From NCBI GenBank assembly GCA_026168455.1, contig CM047426.1, positions 45,650,307-45,714,306 of the forward strand: DNA of 64,000 nucleotides. The letters are read 5' to 3'. The notes under the pieces were generated by a model. The model saw only the letters and a list, made by a program, of their open reading frames with translations, ran no database searches and had not been told where the DNA came from. Position numbers and translations under genes: made by a program. The DNA is from Theocolax elegans (Eukaryota > Arthropoda > Insecta > Hymenoptera > Cerocephalidae). Positions 22,345 through 33,354 of this stretch are shown here, one piece after another; positions within the stretch are counted from its first letter, which is position 1; each line of letters begins with the position of its first letter.

Positions 22345-22428
22345 GGTAGCCGTGAGCGCTAAGGCGCACGCTATATGCAACTGTTATTCAAAAGGTCTCG
22401 GGTTAGAAGCTGTTCGAGACCTTCATTT
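22345..22428 (+). pseudogene. tRNA-like sequence (SINE head or tRNA pseudogene)
   Basis: GGTAGCCGTGAGCGCTAAGG resembles the 5' half of a class II (Ser/Leu-type) tRNA, including a degenerate A box. GGTCTCGGGTTAGAAGCTG resembles a B box (normally GGTTCGAAnCC) inside a GTCTCG..CGAGAC stem. A T-run after 22428 could end Pol III transcription. There is no clean acceptor stem, so a functional tRNA is unlikely. Confidence 0.4.
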
Positions 22429-22474
22429 TTTTTAAATATATTACATATAACATTTTTATCATTTTATTAAATTA

Positions 22475-22965
22475 AAAAAAATTACAATTTATGATACTGT
22501 CAACTGTTTTAATTTGTACTCAATGATTAATTTATTGTATTGATTATTTAATTTAATAATTTATAAGGTACTTATGCGTACAAATGACAAAAATTGTATT
22601 TGGCCAAGAATTGTAAATCACACTTTTAGGTTATAATATTAATTGACCTCCGGTCCTTTGAATGATCTTAGAATGATTCATCCCTCATTAATATTATAAC
22701 GTAAGAGTGAATTTATCCCCGTAGAGAGGTTAGCCCGGCTATTCGGTTATTGGATATAGGGTTATTGGTTTTATATACGTTATTCTATCGAATAACCTAA
22801 AATATAATAACCTTATTCAAATTTACATGATTAGATTTATAATACTGTCAACTGTTTTAATTTTTACTTCATAATTAATTTATTATATTGACTATTTATA
22901 TAATTTATAAACTATAATATATAAATATATAAACGTATGTGTGAACTTATGCGGACTCAAATTGT
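22475..22965. repeat. Imperfect ~110-bp direct repeat pair with interposed DNA
   Basis: TACTGTCAACTGTTTTAATT and the following AATTTATT..TATTGA..TATTTA occur at about 22495-22560 and again at about 22842-22905. Both are followed by a diverged CTTATGCG..CAAA stretch. The intervening DNA includes the small hairpin at 22621 and a repeated GGTTATT-rich block at 22740-22800. Confidence 0.6.
22621..22708. mobile_element. Small hairpin MITE-like element
   Basis: The arms CACTTTTAGGTTATAATATT (22621) and its near complement ending ..AATATTATAACGTAAGAGTG (22708) form an ~88-bp inverted repeat with a short loop. Non-coding. Confidence 0.55.
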
Positions 22966-23199
22966 TTTGTCGATATTTTGCGGTTATGTAGTGATCTCAT
23001 ATATAAAAATATTTAATTAAAATACAAATTTGTGGGATAGTAGAAAATACTTATCGATTAGTCTGCTTTGATTTCAGAACTTTCAATTGCTGAAACTGAT
23101 TATGGAATTTAAGTAACATATAACTGATATATATGTTATATTAATTATATAATGTTATATTAATATGATATATATATTATATTAATTATACTTGATATT

Positions 23200-23480
23200 T
23201 AATCAAATTTTTTTTCGAACTGCAAAATGTTCAATAGAAAAAAGTTTTGGAATTTTAAAACAAACACTTCGTCTATATAAAGTTTTTATGTAGAATTTGA
23301 AGTTTTTCATTTATTACAAAAATACGTGTATTATTGATCATTTAGCATTTTTTTAAGCGTTTTTATATGTTTATCTAAAGAAATTCGTTTCCAATTGCAA
23401 AGTATTTTATAGAAAATGTTTTGTAATTTTGAAACGAATATTTCGTCCATTTAAATTTTTTTGTAGAACCTCAAGTTTTT
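23200..23480. repeat. Diverged tandem direct repeat (~175-bp period)
   Basis: Two blocks share the order TTCG..CTGCAAA..TT..ATAGAAAA..GTTTTG.AATTTT and TTTTTATGTAGAA..T..AAGTTTTT (23210-23330 and 23385-23490). No coding function recognised. Confidence 0.5.
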
Positions 23481-23704
23481 GAGTTGTTGAAGAATAACTG
23501 TATTTATGAACCTGTAAATATCATTATAACTGGAAATAGGACTATAAAGTTCCCAAATGATAAAGAATATAACCTTAAAATTTCAATCAAATTGATGGAC
23601 AACTTTTTGAGATATTTGAGGAACAACACTTTTTTCGATGACAAAAATATAAGACACTTCCGTTATACGGTTGTGCACAATTATGTAAAAATTTTTCATA
23701 TTTG

Positions 23705-23938
23705 TCATACCATCAGTATATGTAAATCGCGAGCGAAGCGAGCGTTCATAGCTAGTGAATTTTTTATTTTTATAAATGCTGGTGTATTTAAAATTAGTCT
23801 GTGTAAGTTTGCTGATTGTAACTCTTCCGGAATACCAAATATTTTATTTTCTGTTGTGGTGATTGAGGTTATGGCAATAAAATTTGATTTATTATCACTA
23901 GAAGCTTTTACTACAAATTCAAACTTTAATTTATCCAT
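23705..23938 (-). pseudogene. gag-like N-terminal fragment of a gypsy-like element
   Basis: A 77-codon minus-strand frame starts 38 bp downstream of the LTR at 23976-24293, where a gag start belongs. It is Lys/Ser/Asn-rich and I cannot match a conserved gag motif. Position is the main argument. The frame ends within a GCGAGCGAAGCGAGCG palindromic tract (about 23730), which looks like a later insertion. It may come from the same family as the pol fragment at 8086-9787, because the LTRs match. Confidence 0.4.
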
Positions 23939-23975
23939 ACTTATTACTTATTAATGTTCAAGAAATGTCGTTTTA

Positions 23976-24293
23976 TAATGTGTTTACCTTTTTTATGTAG
24001 GGATTGCTATAAATGATTAACTAAATTGTTGGTCTGTAAAACAAAGAAACGACATTTAAAGCCAATTTATCCTTTATGCAATTTCCCGTTTTATAGGTAA
24101 CACAATTTATTATTCAATTCATTATATTTTACTTATGCCACGTTTAATTCATTTAATTAACACGTGTCTATAGCTTATCTCTTCATATCAGTTTTCCACT
24201 TTATCACAGGTTGGTGGTTATCATATTAGCCTACTTAAAAATGCGCGGCAAATTCGAATTCTAAAGAAACGACGAAACTTGTATACAAGTGTA
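23976..24293 (-). repeat. LTR of a gypsy-like element (5' LTR position)
   Basis: Near-identical to 7838-8147 over about 310 bp; differences are scattered single bases. The sequence beyond CTTGTATACAAGT differs between the two copies, which marks the outer LTR boundary. A gag-like fragment lies downstream on the same strand. Confidence 0.8.
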
Positions 24294-24659
24294 ATGTCGA
24301 TTTTTTTTACATGTATAAAGGCCGTGCGGTTCACGCCTATTCATAGTATGCTTGCGTATAACAAAGTTAAGAAATCCATTGTGTTTGTATAAAAATTGAA
24401 AAGATCAAAGTACTTCCTCGTACGAAACTTTACGTTCACATTGCACAGTATACTTCTACTATTCACAGCACGCGTTTAAAATTTATTTTTAACATAAAAT
24501 ATTTGCTTATTATTACATATAACTTATAGAATTATAACGTTAAATATTTGCATGAATTAATATAATTTTTTTAGATATTTATTTTAATTACAGTTATTTA
24601 TAAGCGTTATTTTTAATTAAGTTGTTCCAACATAGAGCATGTTCCACGATAGGTACTTT

Positions 24660-25513
24660 TACCTTAGTTCCTGAATGGTAATAAGATCAACTGTAATCGC
24701 TCTCGAAAATTCAACAGGATTAAAGTTTCTAAAATCTTCCTTTTTCACAAAAATTACACCATCTCTCGTCGAAGTTCATGAACGGCAGGTGACAACATTT
24801 CATACAGATTTATTGGTTTGGTAGAAAAGTTCCCAGCATCAGCAACAATATCACCGAACTTAATATTACCAAACCTGCGCTTAGATTCCAGTACAAAATT
24901 GCGAATCTCAGCCGACTTGAATTTAATGACAATTGATTTTGTGCCCAGATTTGAAGAATTCTTGGGAACAAGCACATACGCATCAAGAATATCAGTGCAA
25001 ATATAATTCAGGTTTAAACATAAAAGAATATTTTTAGCCAAATTTAATAATGGTAAAAAATAAGTTGTTGGGATACCGACAATCTTCATTTGAGTATTAG
25101 GAACAGCAGTCACACGTCAATCCTTGAGCTGCTCCACTTCACTGCGCAGGGCAACATTTTCACGTTCCAGAGCTGAAATCCGCGTATTCTGGTGCTTCAA
25201 CTTAGAATTGATGTCATCCAAACAATTATTTATAGAAGCAGTGTCCGTCCTTGAACTTCGAAAGTGAAAGGCCATCTGTTGCGACTGCGACAGACTCCCA
25301 ATTCGATGGCAGATCAATCTCTTTAATAATGTAGTACGTTGGGCCTGGGGCTGAAGTACAAAATGAAGCCGGCTGATCACAGTTTACGACACGAAAAGAA
25401 TCCACAATTGAATGACGAGCAGCAATTGACGAGGCAGAAGCAGTTTTGTTTGATAAAGAACTCAAGTAAAGATTCCTATCAACAGACAAGCTAATGTTTA
25501 CCACACTGCTCAC
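24660..25513 (-). pseudogene. LINE ORF1 fragment (coiled coil and FP-like domain), copy 1
   Basis: Read leftwards: a Ser-rich N-terminal part (25513-25226), a coiled coil with ISALERENVALRSEVEQLKD ending at 25117, then MKIVGIPTTYFLPLLNLAKN (from about 25090), an RNA-recognition-like segment IVIKFKSAEIRNFVLE, and the FP-like ending INLYEMLSPAVHELRREM. A shifted frame continues with GVIFVKKEDFRNFNPVEF and stops at about 24661. About 30 residues seem missing between the last two blocks. LINE-D ORF1 (36088-36447) has the same layout. ORF1 proteins of these LINEs bind RNA. Frameshifts at 25117 and 24754 make it non-functional. Confidence 0.75.
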
Positions 25514-25779
25514 AAAATCTTATGAGCAAGGATATATTCCTAGTACAACACGTACAACGATAACATTTAACCACCCTTAATTATTTTCTTTATTTATTTA
25601 GACATTCAAAGTAACACTACGTACGCAAACAAGTGAAGATCCGATTCCACCGGTAAATGCCAGGTGAATAACCAAGAACGATGACATATGCTTTTAAAGT
25701 TGATGCATTACAGCTATTTATAAGCGTTATTTTTAATTAAGTTGTTCCAACATAGAGCATGTTCCACGATAGGTACTTT

Positions 25780-26633
25780 TACCTTAGTTCCTGAATGGTA
25801 ATAAGATCAACTGTAATCGCTCTCGAAAATTCAACAGGATTAAAGTTTCTAAAATCTTCCTTTTTCACAAAAATTACACCATCTCTCGTCGAAGTTCATG
25901 AACGGCAGGTGACAACATTTCATACAGATTTATTGGTTTGGTAGAAAAGTTCCCAGCATCAGCAACAATATCACCGAACTTAATATTACCAAACCTGCGC
26001 TTAGATTCCAGTACAAAATTGCGAATCTCAGCCGACTTGAATTTAATGACAATTGATTTTGTGCCCAGATTTGAAGAATTCTTGGGAACAAGCACATACG
26101 CATCAAGAATATCAGTGCAAATATAATTCAGGTTTAAACATAAAAGAATATTTTTAGCCAAATTTAATAATGGTAAAAAATAAGTTGTTGGGATACCGAC
26201 AATCTTCATTTGAGTATTAGGAACAGCAGTCACACGTCAATCCTTGAGCTGCTCCACTTCACTGCGCAGGGCAACATTTTCACGTTCCAGAGCTGAAATC
26301 CGCGTATTCTGGTGCTTCAACTTAGAATTGATGTCATCCAAACAATTATTTATAGAAGCAGTGTCCGTCCTTGAACTTCGAAAGTGAAAGGCCATCTGTT
26401 GCGACTGCGACAGACTCCCAATTCGATGGCAGATCAATCTCTTTAATAATGTAGTACGTTGGGCCTGGGGCTGAAGTACAAAATGAAGCCGGCTGATCAC
26501 AGTTTACGACACGAAAAGAATCCACAATTGAATGACGAGCAGCAATTGACGAGGCAGAAGCAGTTTTGTTTGATAAAGAACTCAAGTAAAGATTCCTATC
26601 AACAGACAAGCTAATGTTTACCACACTGCTCAC
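25780..26633 (-). pseudogene. LINE ORF1 fragment, copy 2 of the tandem duplication
   Basis: Identical in all frames to the fragment at 24660-25513, with the same frameshifts, so the lesions predate the duplication. It adds no independent coding information. Confidence 0.75.
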
Positions 26634-26834
26634 AAAATCTTATGAGCAAGGATATATTCCTAGTACAACACGTACAACGATAACATTTAACCACCCTTAA
26701 TTATTTTCTTTATTTATTTAGACATTCAAAGTAACACTACGTACGCAAACAAGTGAAGATCCGATTCCACCGGTAAATGCCAGGTGAATAACCAAGAACG
26801 ATGACATATGCTTTTAAAGTTGATGCATTACAGC

Positions 26835-27705
26835 TTTTATGCAATATTAAATACATATAAGCGACTAACAATAGAAAATAAAAAATGTACTAATTACACA
26901 CAATTCACATGTAAATAGAATAGAAAATACACACATACACTAGGTATCTCGCATACATATTCTCAAACTTACAAGTTTACAATAATTTACAAAAATCACT
27001 TAGACATTAATTGCACAATAAAAATATCACAAAAAACTAAGCAATTTCTAATATATAGTAGTGGTATCGCAAAGTGAAATGACACACTTGCAGCAACAAT
27101 TTACATGTAAAAACAAAACTTTTCTATTAAATAATCAATTACTGACGCAATTTTTAGCTAGCATAAAAAATACTAAACTATTTAAAAAAAAAAAACGGTT
27201 AACACAATATAAAGCAAGTATAATGTTCACATAATGACGCAGTATGCTAATATATACAAGAGTACGAAGAGGCACCCAATTTGGGCACTCATAATTAGGC
27301 TTGGTAGCACTTACATATGGCGCACTATATAGGGGCACACAGTATGGGATATAGAAATATAATGAACAAAAAAAGCACTTTAATAGAACACTAGATTAAA
27401 TCACTTCTTTTGTTGAGACCTATGAATAATAACCAATGTTATAAACAGTTGTCGAAGATGGTGATGGTACATGTTTAGACTCAACCGACTCGTTGTAACC
27501 TCAATAGATAGTAAATCTTTCTTAGATGAATTTTTTTGGCGAGCCTTTACGTAAAATCACAGATTTCTTTACCAGAAGGCTCGCATAAAGGGCGCTTGCG
27601 AAATTCTGTAACAAAAAAGCCCGTAGGCACAAAAGCGGCAGAAAAAATCTCGATAAAAGCAAGAAGTCAAATTTTGGTATATGATTGCTACTTACGAGAA
27701 AGAGT

Positions 27706-27710
<5 letters not shown>
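26835..27710. other. AT-rich interval, no gene seen
   Basis: Only short unrecognised frames (for example 27135-27338 minus). The 27530-27690 part is more GC-rich, with an inverted GGCGAGCC..GGCTCGC pair (27538 and 27574). It may be retrotransposon untranslated sequence, but I cannot assign it. Confidence 0.4.
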
Positions 27711-27760
<50 letters not shown>

Positions 27761-27949
27761 GTGGATAGATGGATGGATGGATGGATGGATGGACGGACGG
27801 CCGGTCGGACGGATGGACGGATGGACGGATGAACGGATGACAGACAGACAGACAGACAGACTGACAGACTGACTGACAGACAGACTGACAGACAGACTGA
27901 CAGACTGACAGACTGACAGACAGACAGACTGACAGACAGACTGACAGAC

Positions 27950-27984
<35 letters not shown>

Positions 27985-27985
27985 A
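27711..27985. repeat. Compound microsatellite: (GA)n, (GGAT/GGAC)n, (GACA/GACT)n, (GATA)n
   Basis: Pure and compound tetranucleotide tracts. The (GATA)n end meets the 3' side of LINE-B, so part of it may derive from that element's 3' tail. All frames over it (Ser/Leu/Val-rich minus; Arg/Glu/Asp/Gly plus) are artefacts. Confidence 0.95.
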
Positions 27986-28306
27986 TATAGCACAGTGATA
28001 CCACAATTTAATATTACAGTCGCAGAATAAATGCAAATACAGGGAATATCACAGTAAATCAGCAGATAAAATATAAAATAATTAAAATAACTGTCAATAC
28101 ATATATCAGTCACAATACTGAAATAAAATTAAAATTGGACGATACATAAAGCAATCATTCATCACAATCTCTCGTTATCTAGCAACCCAGAAATACTTTC
28201 ATTCAAGTGTATATGGGACGATTTGAGATAGATAACAAAATAAGTATATAAATAAAATCAATTTAAATATATAAATAAATAAATAAACAATGCATTAAGG
28301 CTAAAA

Positions 28307-29974
28307 CTATTTTAGTGCCGAGAAGTGTCTCGTAGCCGCGGCCTTAAAACACTTTAGTGAGGACCGGCCACAAATTTCTGTCGGTAAGAAGTTCCATAGA
28401 TGCACATCTTGTACCTGTGGGGAGCGTTTATCAGTTTCGGTAGGCATCAGGGGAAGTACGCGGTCTCTTGTGACCCCCTTTTCAGAGCTCCTGGGAGCAC
28501 ATCTAGAGATGATACTTTCCCGATACGCTGGAACTTGCATGCGCCCAATTTTGTACATGAGTACCGCCATAAAACACTGTCTCCTGGAGTCTATGCGCAG
28601 CCAGCCCAGAGAATATCTGTGGGGCTTCGCATAATCATCCCTCCTAATACCGCAAACGTAACGCACAAAAGTATTTTGTAAAAAGTAAACCTGCAAATCA
28701 TATGCATACAAAACATGCTAGGCACCTGCAGGATGAAGTACCTCACGTAAGTCATTAATGTATACGTAAAAGAGTAGGAGTCCCAGGACTGACCCTTGTG
28801 GCACCCCACGTTTGTTGTAATTCAGTAAGAAATGTTACTGGATGAAACAACAGCCTGCATACGAGACGAAAAGTAGGTAGTCAGAGCTCAGGCCGGAGGC
28901 CAGATACTTCCTGTATGCCATACTACGTGCCTTGATATTCAGTTTTATGGATGGTGTAATCCATGTTTTATTTGAATCATCGATGCTAATGAGTTTTGAA
29001 GGTGCGATTGAGTCAAAAGTAAGTAAGATGGATGAGATAAGCATAGGAAGGAGGTTGCTGGAAAGAAAAGGAGAGGACGATGGAGTAGACAGTGAAGTTG
29101 ATAGTGAAAATGAGCCGCCAGGCGATGAAGACGAATTGAATGAGATTGGCAACGAGATGTGAGATGAAGTGGAAGCAGAATGAGCGAGAGATGCGACTTG
29201 ATTATATGTGTCTGAAAATAGAGAGGCAGCCACCTGGGAGTCGACCCGATCAAGGTTGCGCGACCAAATTCTCTTCATGACCGGTAGAGGTTTTGAAAGA
29301 TTTAAAGATAGAATAATTGAGTCCTGTCCTGCGACAAAGGGCTCAGATGATTCGGTATAAGTATAAGTAGGCGGAGGGTTACGAACGATGAAGAAGTCGA
29401 GGCTGGTGTGAGTTGAGTGTGAAGATGAATGTACACGGTTAGCAGGATCAGATTTAATCAGATAAAGATTTGGCGAATCTAAATAGGACTCTAACATAGC
29501 AGTTGACCCATCCTTAACACAGATATTGATATTAAAGTCGCGAGTGATAACTATCTGGTCGCACATATGAAGAAAATTAGTAAGAGTATCAAAGAAATTA
29601 CATGGGTAGGCCGCCGTAGGTCTTCCATAAACCACATGAAAGAGAATCAAGACAGTAGAACAATAAATCTGAAAAATCATGAACTCCGGGGAGTTGGTCA
29701 ACACTGGGTCCGAGTGGGCCACAAGTCTAACATCAAGATTACTCCTGATGTAGGCCGCGACCCCTCCCCCTCCTTTACCGACTCGGTCCAATCTGTGCAG
29801 TATATAATTAGGAAGACCCAGCATGTCGGAGGAATCTAAATCAGTGAGAAAGGTCTCGGTGAGAGCAATAATGTCGTAGTTAAATGGGAGGACGAATGAT
29901 TCAATGGACGATATATGAGTTTTTAGACGGTTTATGTTAGCCTGAAAAATGATAAATGAAGTGTTAGGAGTCAA
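28307..29974 (-). pseudogene. LINE-B ORF2 (endonuclease and partial RT)
   Basis: Jockey/CR1-type ORF2. The APE-like endonuclease runs from 29974: FQANINRLKTH, ALTETFLTD, GGGGVAAYIRSNL, ITRDFNINI (usual GDFN Gly lost) and AGQDSI where SDH is expected, so catalytic residues have decayed. The RT fingers and palm are largely missing. The frame then has VPQGSVLGLLLFYVYINDL (about 28750-28805) and YAYDLQVYF at the FADD site, fused directly to the C-terminal block FVRYVCGIRRDD and LGWLRIDSRRQ (28307-28670). Internal deletions therefore removed much of RT. It cannot retrotranspose. Confidence 0.85.
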
Positions 29975-30257
29975 TGAAGCCTGGCCGGTTAACCTTCACT
30001 TGGGTAGGGAGGGATTAGAACGTGAAAGGTTAGAAAGGTCCGATTCAGTATACATTGGTACAAATTGCCCTCCCTTGATCTCACGCACAAAAACAGTGTA
30101 ATTCTTAATTATCGGTCTGGCGAAGCCCAATTCCGGGAGAACCAGGGACGAATTTCTATCACCTGCGATTTTACCGAGACTCGCTCCACAATCTCCCCTT
30201 TAGGAATAGACAGTTCGGTGGTGACGGCCAGTAAAAGCAATTCGCAAGAGTCACTCT

Positions 30258-30905
30258 CTACGAATGGATAAAGCCCCGTGCGGCCGGCCGGTGGCATATA
30301 GTTAGCCTCCGAGAATCCGCGTTCTCAAGCGCCCCAAGATGGCCCAATACATAGATAAATCTCGCTTCTGTGGTCAATTCGACAAGAGATACGCAAGAGT
30401 TCAAATCGCGAATTTCTGACGCCAGATCACGAACTGATGTCTCTATAAGCGAGACCGTGCGCTCGAGATTATCCTCAATCCGGCTTGCGAACTGGACGAA
30501 GAAAGCGGCCATATCTACGGGACTGTCAGACTGTACGGGCAGGCTAGAGCATTTCTCTGGAGGCGTGGTGCCGCGGGGTTCCTTAATAACCTGAACACAT
30601 GATGGCGAACTGTGCAAGGCCCCGCGCTTAGCAGTCCCTGTAGTGGGGGTTACGTTAGACCGCGGGACGCTTGCAGCGAGCTCGTTCCCAAGCTGAGTGA
30701 TCCCAGGAGGTGCTGCCCCCTCACGCGACGCGGAAGAAATGGAGGGTTTCGTGAGTCGGCAACACCGTGGCTCGTTTAAACCGGCGACTATGCTACAGCA
30801 GTTGTGGACATAGTTACCACAGCCTTCGCATACCTCCGCGTGGTCATTCTTAGTAACACGGCGGCTACGCACGTAGCAAGTGTTGCGGATGGACGCTTTT
30901 ATTGC
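30258..30905 (-). pseudogene. LINE-B ORF1 with N-terminal Cys-rich finger
   Basis: Begins with TCYVRSRRVTKNDHAEVCEG and CGNYVHNCC (30905-30780), a PHD/RING-like zinc finger found at the N-terminus of ORF1 in several insect Jockey/CR1-like LINEs. A Pro/Ser/Thr-rich linker and a helical segment (RIEDNLERTVSLIETSVRDL, about 30490-30430) follow. It ends at 30258 before the FP-like part. The frame runs into ORF2 sequence after a gap (29975-30257) with pieces in other frames. No clear Met starts the finger. Confidence 0.65.
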
Positions 30906-31264
30906 TGAAAAAGTTGATGGACAGAGTGTTTAAGTATGTGTAGTAAGAAGACCACGGCGGGATTAATGTCCCGACAGTACAGGTGGAGTCCGATAGAGGC
31001 GCTGTGATGACGAGGCGTTGAAATTCGCACTGATCCGGCTGCGAATTTGCGAGAGGTCAAACCTAACCTTCTTGATTTGCAAAAATATTTGGGAGGATAT
31101 ATTAAGATTTCCGGTCGATAAAAAATACCTGGTGATGTTTCAAACAGGAGCTGTTACTCAAGGGAATCCCGTCCTCCTGCATTAAAACTTGCAAAAGAGG
31201 TATAAAGCAAATGATACTTTAAAGCAAGAGAAGTAATTAAGAGACGATACGAACTACCAATCTG
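30906..31264. other. Probable LINE-B 5' leader / spacer
   Basis: No ORF. The segment lies upstream of the LINE-B ORF1 on the minus strand and is of mixed composition up to about 31080, then AT-rich. The 5' end of LINE-B could not be fixed. Confidence 0.35.
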
Positions 31265-32028
31265 AGAGAGAGAGAGAGAGAGAGACATAGATAGATAGAT
31301 AAAACTTTATTGGGCTTATAGGGGTAGAAACTCCATTAACACCTAATACATAACATTGCTAAAAATTAAATAAAATAAAATATAAATAACAAAATTTGCG
31401 TAAAGAAAAACATTCATCGCTTTGATCAAGTATAAATGAATAAATAAATAAAACAGTATATAAAATATAAAAAGTAAAATAACAATATAATGTAAATAAG
31501 AACGCAGAAAGTTGCATGTGTGCAAAAACAGATAAGTCATACAATATGAGTAATAAAATAAGAGATGCAATGTCATACAGCTTATTACGGCCTATGGTTG
31601 AACGATCCGAGGACGGATCAGGTTTTCACGCACAACTCTGTCCTCCCAGGCTGAACAGTTAAGACTAAATAAGTGCTCAAATAATGAAGATTTGAAATTA
31701 TCAATGTGCGATGGGTCAAATGGAATGAATGAGTTGAATTGGAATGAATTTAACAGTTTAGAGACAGTTATAACAAAAGATTTATTTAAGGATTCTGTAC
31801 GTGGAGGAAGATAGGTTAGGGGTTTAGAAGGAAGTCGAGAAGGATATCGATAATGATCTGCTGAATGGTCCATCTTAATGAAATGTTCAGCAGGATCAGA
31901 AGTGAATTTCGAGCAATAACACTATGTGCTAGTGATCCAATAAAATGCAAACGTCTAGACTCGACCGACAGCCATCGCAAACGTAATCTATACGGCGTTA
32001 CATGATCATGTCTGCGCAGACTTCCAGG
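31265..32028 (-). pseudogene. LINE-C: 5'-truncated 3' end of a Jockey/CR1-like LINE
   Basis: Only the C-terminal part of ORF2 and the 3' UTR remain. LRLRWLSVESRRLHFIGSLA (about 31920-31985) corresponds to LGWLRIDSRRQCFMAVLMYK of LINE-B, and KLLNSFQFNSFIPFD to FKSSLFEHLF (31592-31873) matches the LWN..P..FK block at the end of the RT family. One frameshift lies between them. The 3' end is AATAAAGTTTT followed by (TATC)n/(TC)n (complement of 31265-31305). Typical dead-on-arrival insertion. Confidence 0.8.
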
Positions 32029-32134
32029 GTAATTCGATGTACACCCGTATCATAATCCGCTGCGAATCGCTTTGGTTCATTCACGGTTTAATTCAATCAC
32101 ATGTGTTTCGTTCACATCGTGTTAAAAAATATCA

Positions 32135-32252
32135 TACGATACGAGTGTGCTCAGGCGATACAAGAATTCGTCTTTTGCCACCCTCGCTTCGCTCGGGCGG
32201 CAAATGCGACTCGTCCGTGAATCGCCTGCTTCGCACACTCGTATCGCAATAT
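32135..32252. mobile_element. Hairpin MITE with GAGCGAAGCGAGG loop
   Basis: The arms CGATACGAGTGTGC..AGGCGAT and ATCGCCTG..GCACACTCGTATCG are inverted complements, with an inner GGCAAA/TTTGCC-type pair around CCTCGCTTCGCTCGGGCGG. Total ~115 bp flanked by AT-rich DNA. The loop core resembles GCGAGCGAAGCGAGCG at about 23730, suggesting relatives. Confidence 0.7.
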
Positions 32253-32413
32253 ACTATTTTCGCCTGACCAACGTCCCCTCATTGTGAAGGACACCCAGGA
32301 TTAGGATTCAGGAAGAGGAGGTCAGATTCCGCATTTATACGAATCAAAGTTCCTCTCTTTTCCTTTCTTAAATAAACTATTGAATTTAAGACTATCGGTC
32401 GTAAATATCCCAA

Positions 32414-32626
32414 TTATTTCGCCTTACGCACAGTTACTGACCGAAGGGCATGTGCTGCCTTTAACCAAAGCTGTCTAATAAATAAAGATGATTCACTTTC
32501 CTCCCCGAAAATACTTAATGTTGTTTTCCCTTTCAATAAAAAAGACTTCTCAACTATAGTATCTCTCACTGAAGGCAAAGTAACTTTAAAAACTATTTCC
32601 CTTGAAAAATTCTCCGGCGCTCATTG
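32414..32626 (-). CDS. Unrecognised short open frame (~70 codons)
   Basis: A minus-strand frame without Met runs from about 32623 to a TAA at 32414-32416. It starts APENFSREIVFKVTLPSV and ends LWLKAAHALRSVTVRKAK. The residue mix is protein-like, and LRQLWLKAAHALRS-type wording recalls the C-terminal domain of LINE ORF1 proteins, but similarity is weak. A TGA lies just upstream in frame, so if real it is an exon or a fragment. The rest of 32253-32842 shows no gene; the minus strand at about 32838 has a donor-like AAGGTGAGT. Confidence 0.25.
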
Positions 32627-32837
32627 AAGTAGAGGGGAGAGCAGCTGCCACCACGGTCTCACCGCTCACCGCAACATTCGCAATATCCAATCAGGGAGAT
32701 ACTGCCCTCACAAGGTTGAAATCCGCACCAGCATTCACGGCCGCGAGACTCGCTCTGTACATATGACAATACAGTAGGCAATACAATAATATAAACAGAG
32801 AGTAACAATAAGATGCCACAGGCCACTCACCTTGCGC

Positions 32838-32842
<5 letters not shown>

Positions 32843-32878
<36 letters not shown>

Positions 32879-32900
32879 GAGAGATTGATTGATTGATTGA
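32843..32900. repeat. (AG)n then (GATT)n microsatellite
   Basis: (AG)n and GATTGATTGATTGATT directly abut the 3' end of LINE-D (minus-strand tail AATAAACTTTGTTATCAATC). Confidence 0.95.
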
Positions 32901-33354
32901 TAACAAAGTTTATTTTGTGCCAAGGTTTAACAAAAACCGAATGACACTAGGAAATACAATAATAATACTGCCATTTTTACATCAAATAATAAGAAAAATA
33001 ATAAACATAATTAAAGTAAAGAAATATTTCAAAGAAGAATAACAAAATAAAATATAAAGCAAAAATCGCAAGAATGTAAATATCTATAAAATAGAATAAA
33101 ATATAATAAAAACGTAAAGTAAAAGCATAAAAGCGTACGATTTATAAACTTATGCAGACAAATCTATTATCTAGGAACTAAGCATATAATTTAATCAAAT
33201 TTAAAATTCAAAAATTCAAAAGGATCACATAATGCAAATGTAATAAATAGTAACACGTAGTAACAGGATCAAATATAAATAAATAAATGATGACACAAAA
33301 TAAATAGATCAAATAAACCAAATGTACTACAGTAACATTGCTTAAAAACATCGA

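Larger units (their letters stand above)
24595..26834. repeat. 1120-bp perfect tandem duplication
   Basis: Units 24595-25714 and 25715-26834 appear identical throughout, with the same three minus-strand frames offset by exactly 1120. A short shared ATTACAG occurs at the outer and inner junctions, consistent with microhomology-mediated duplication or with an assembly duplication. Confidence 0.95.

Noticed and set aside
27522..28113. Ser/Leu/Val/Cys-rich frames over the tetranucleotide tract
   Set aside because: Products of (GACA)n, (GGAT)n and (GA)n.
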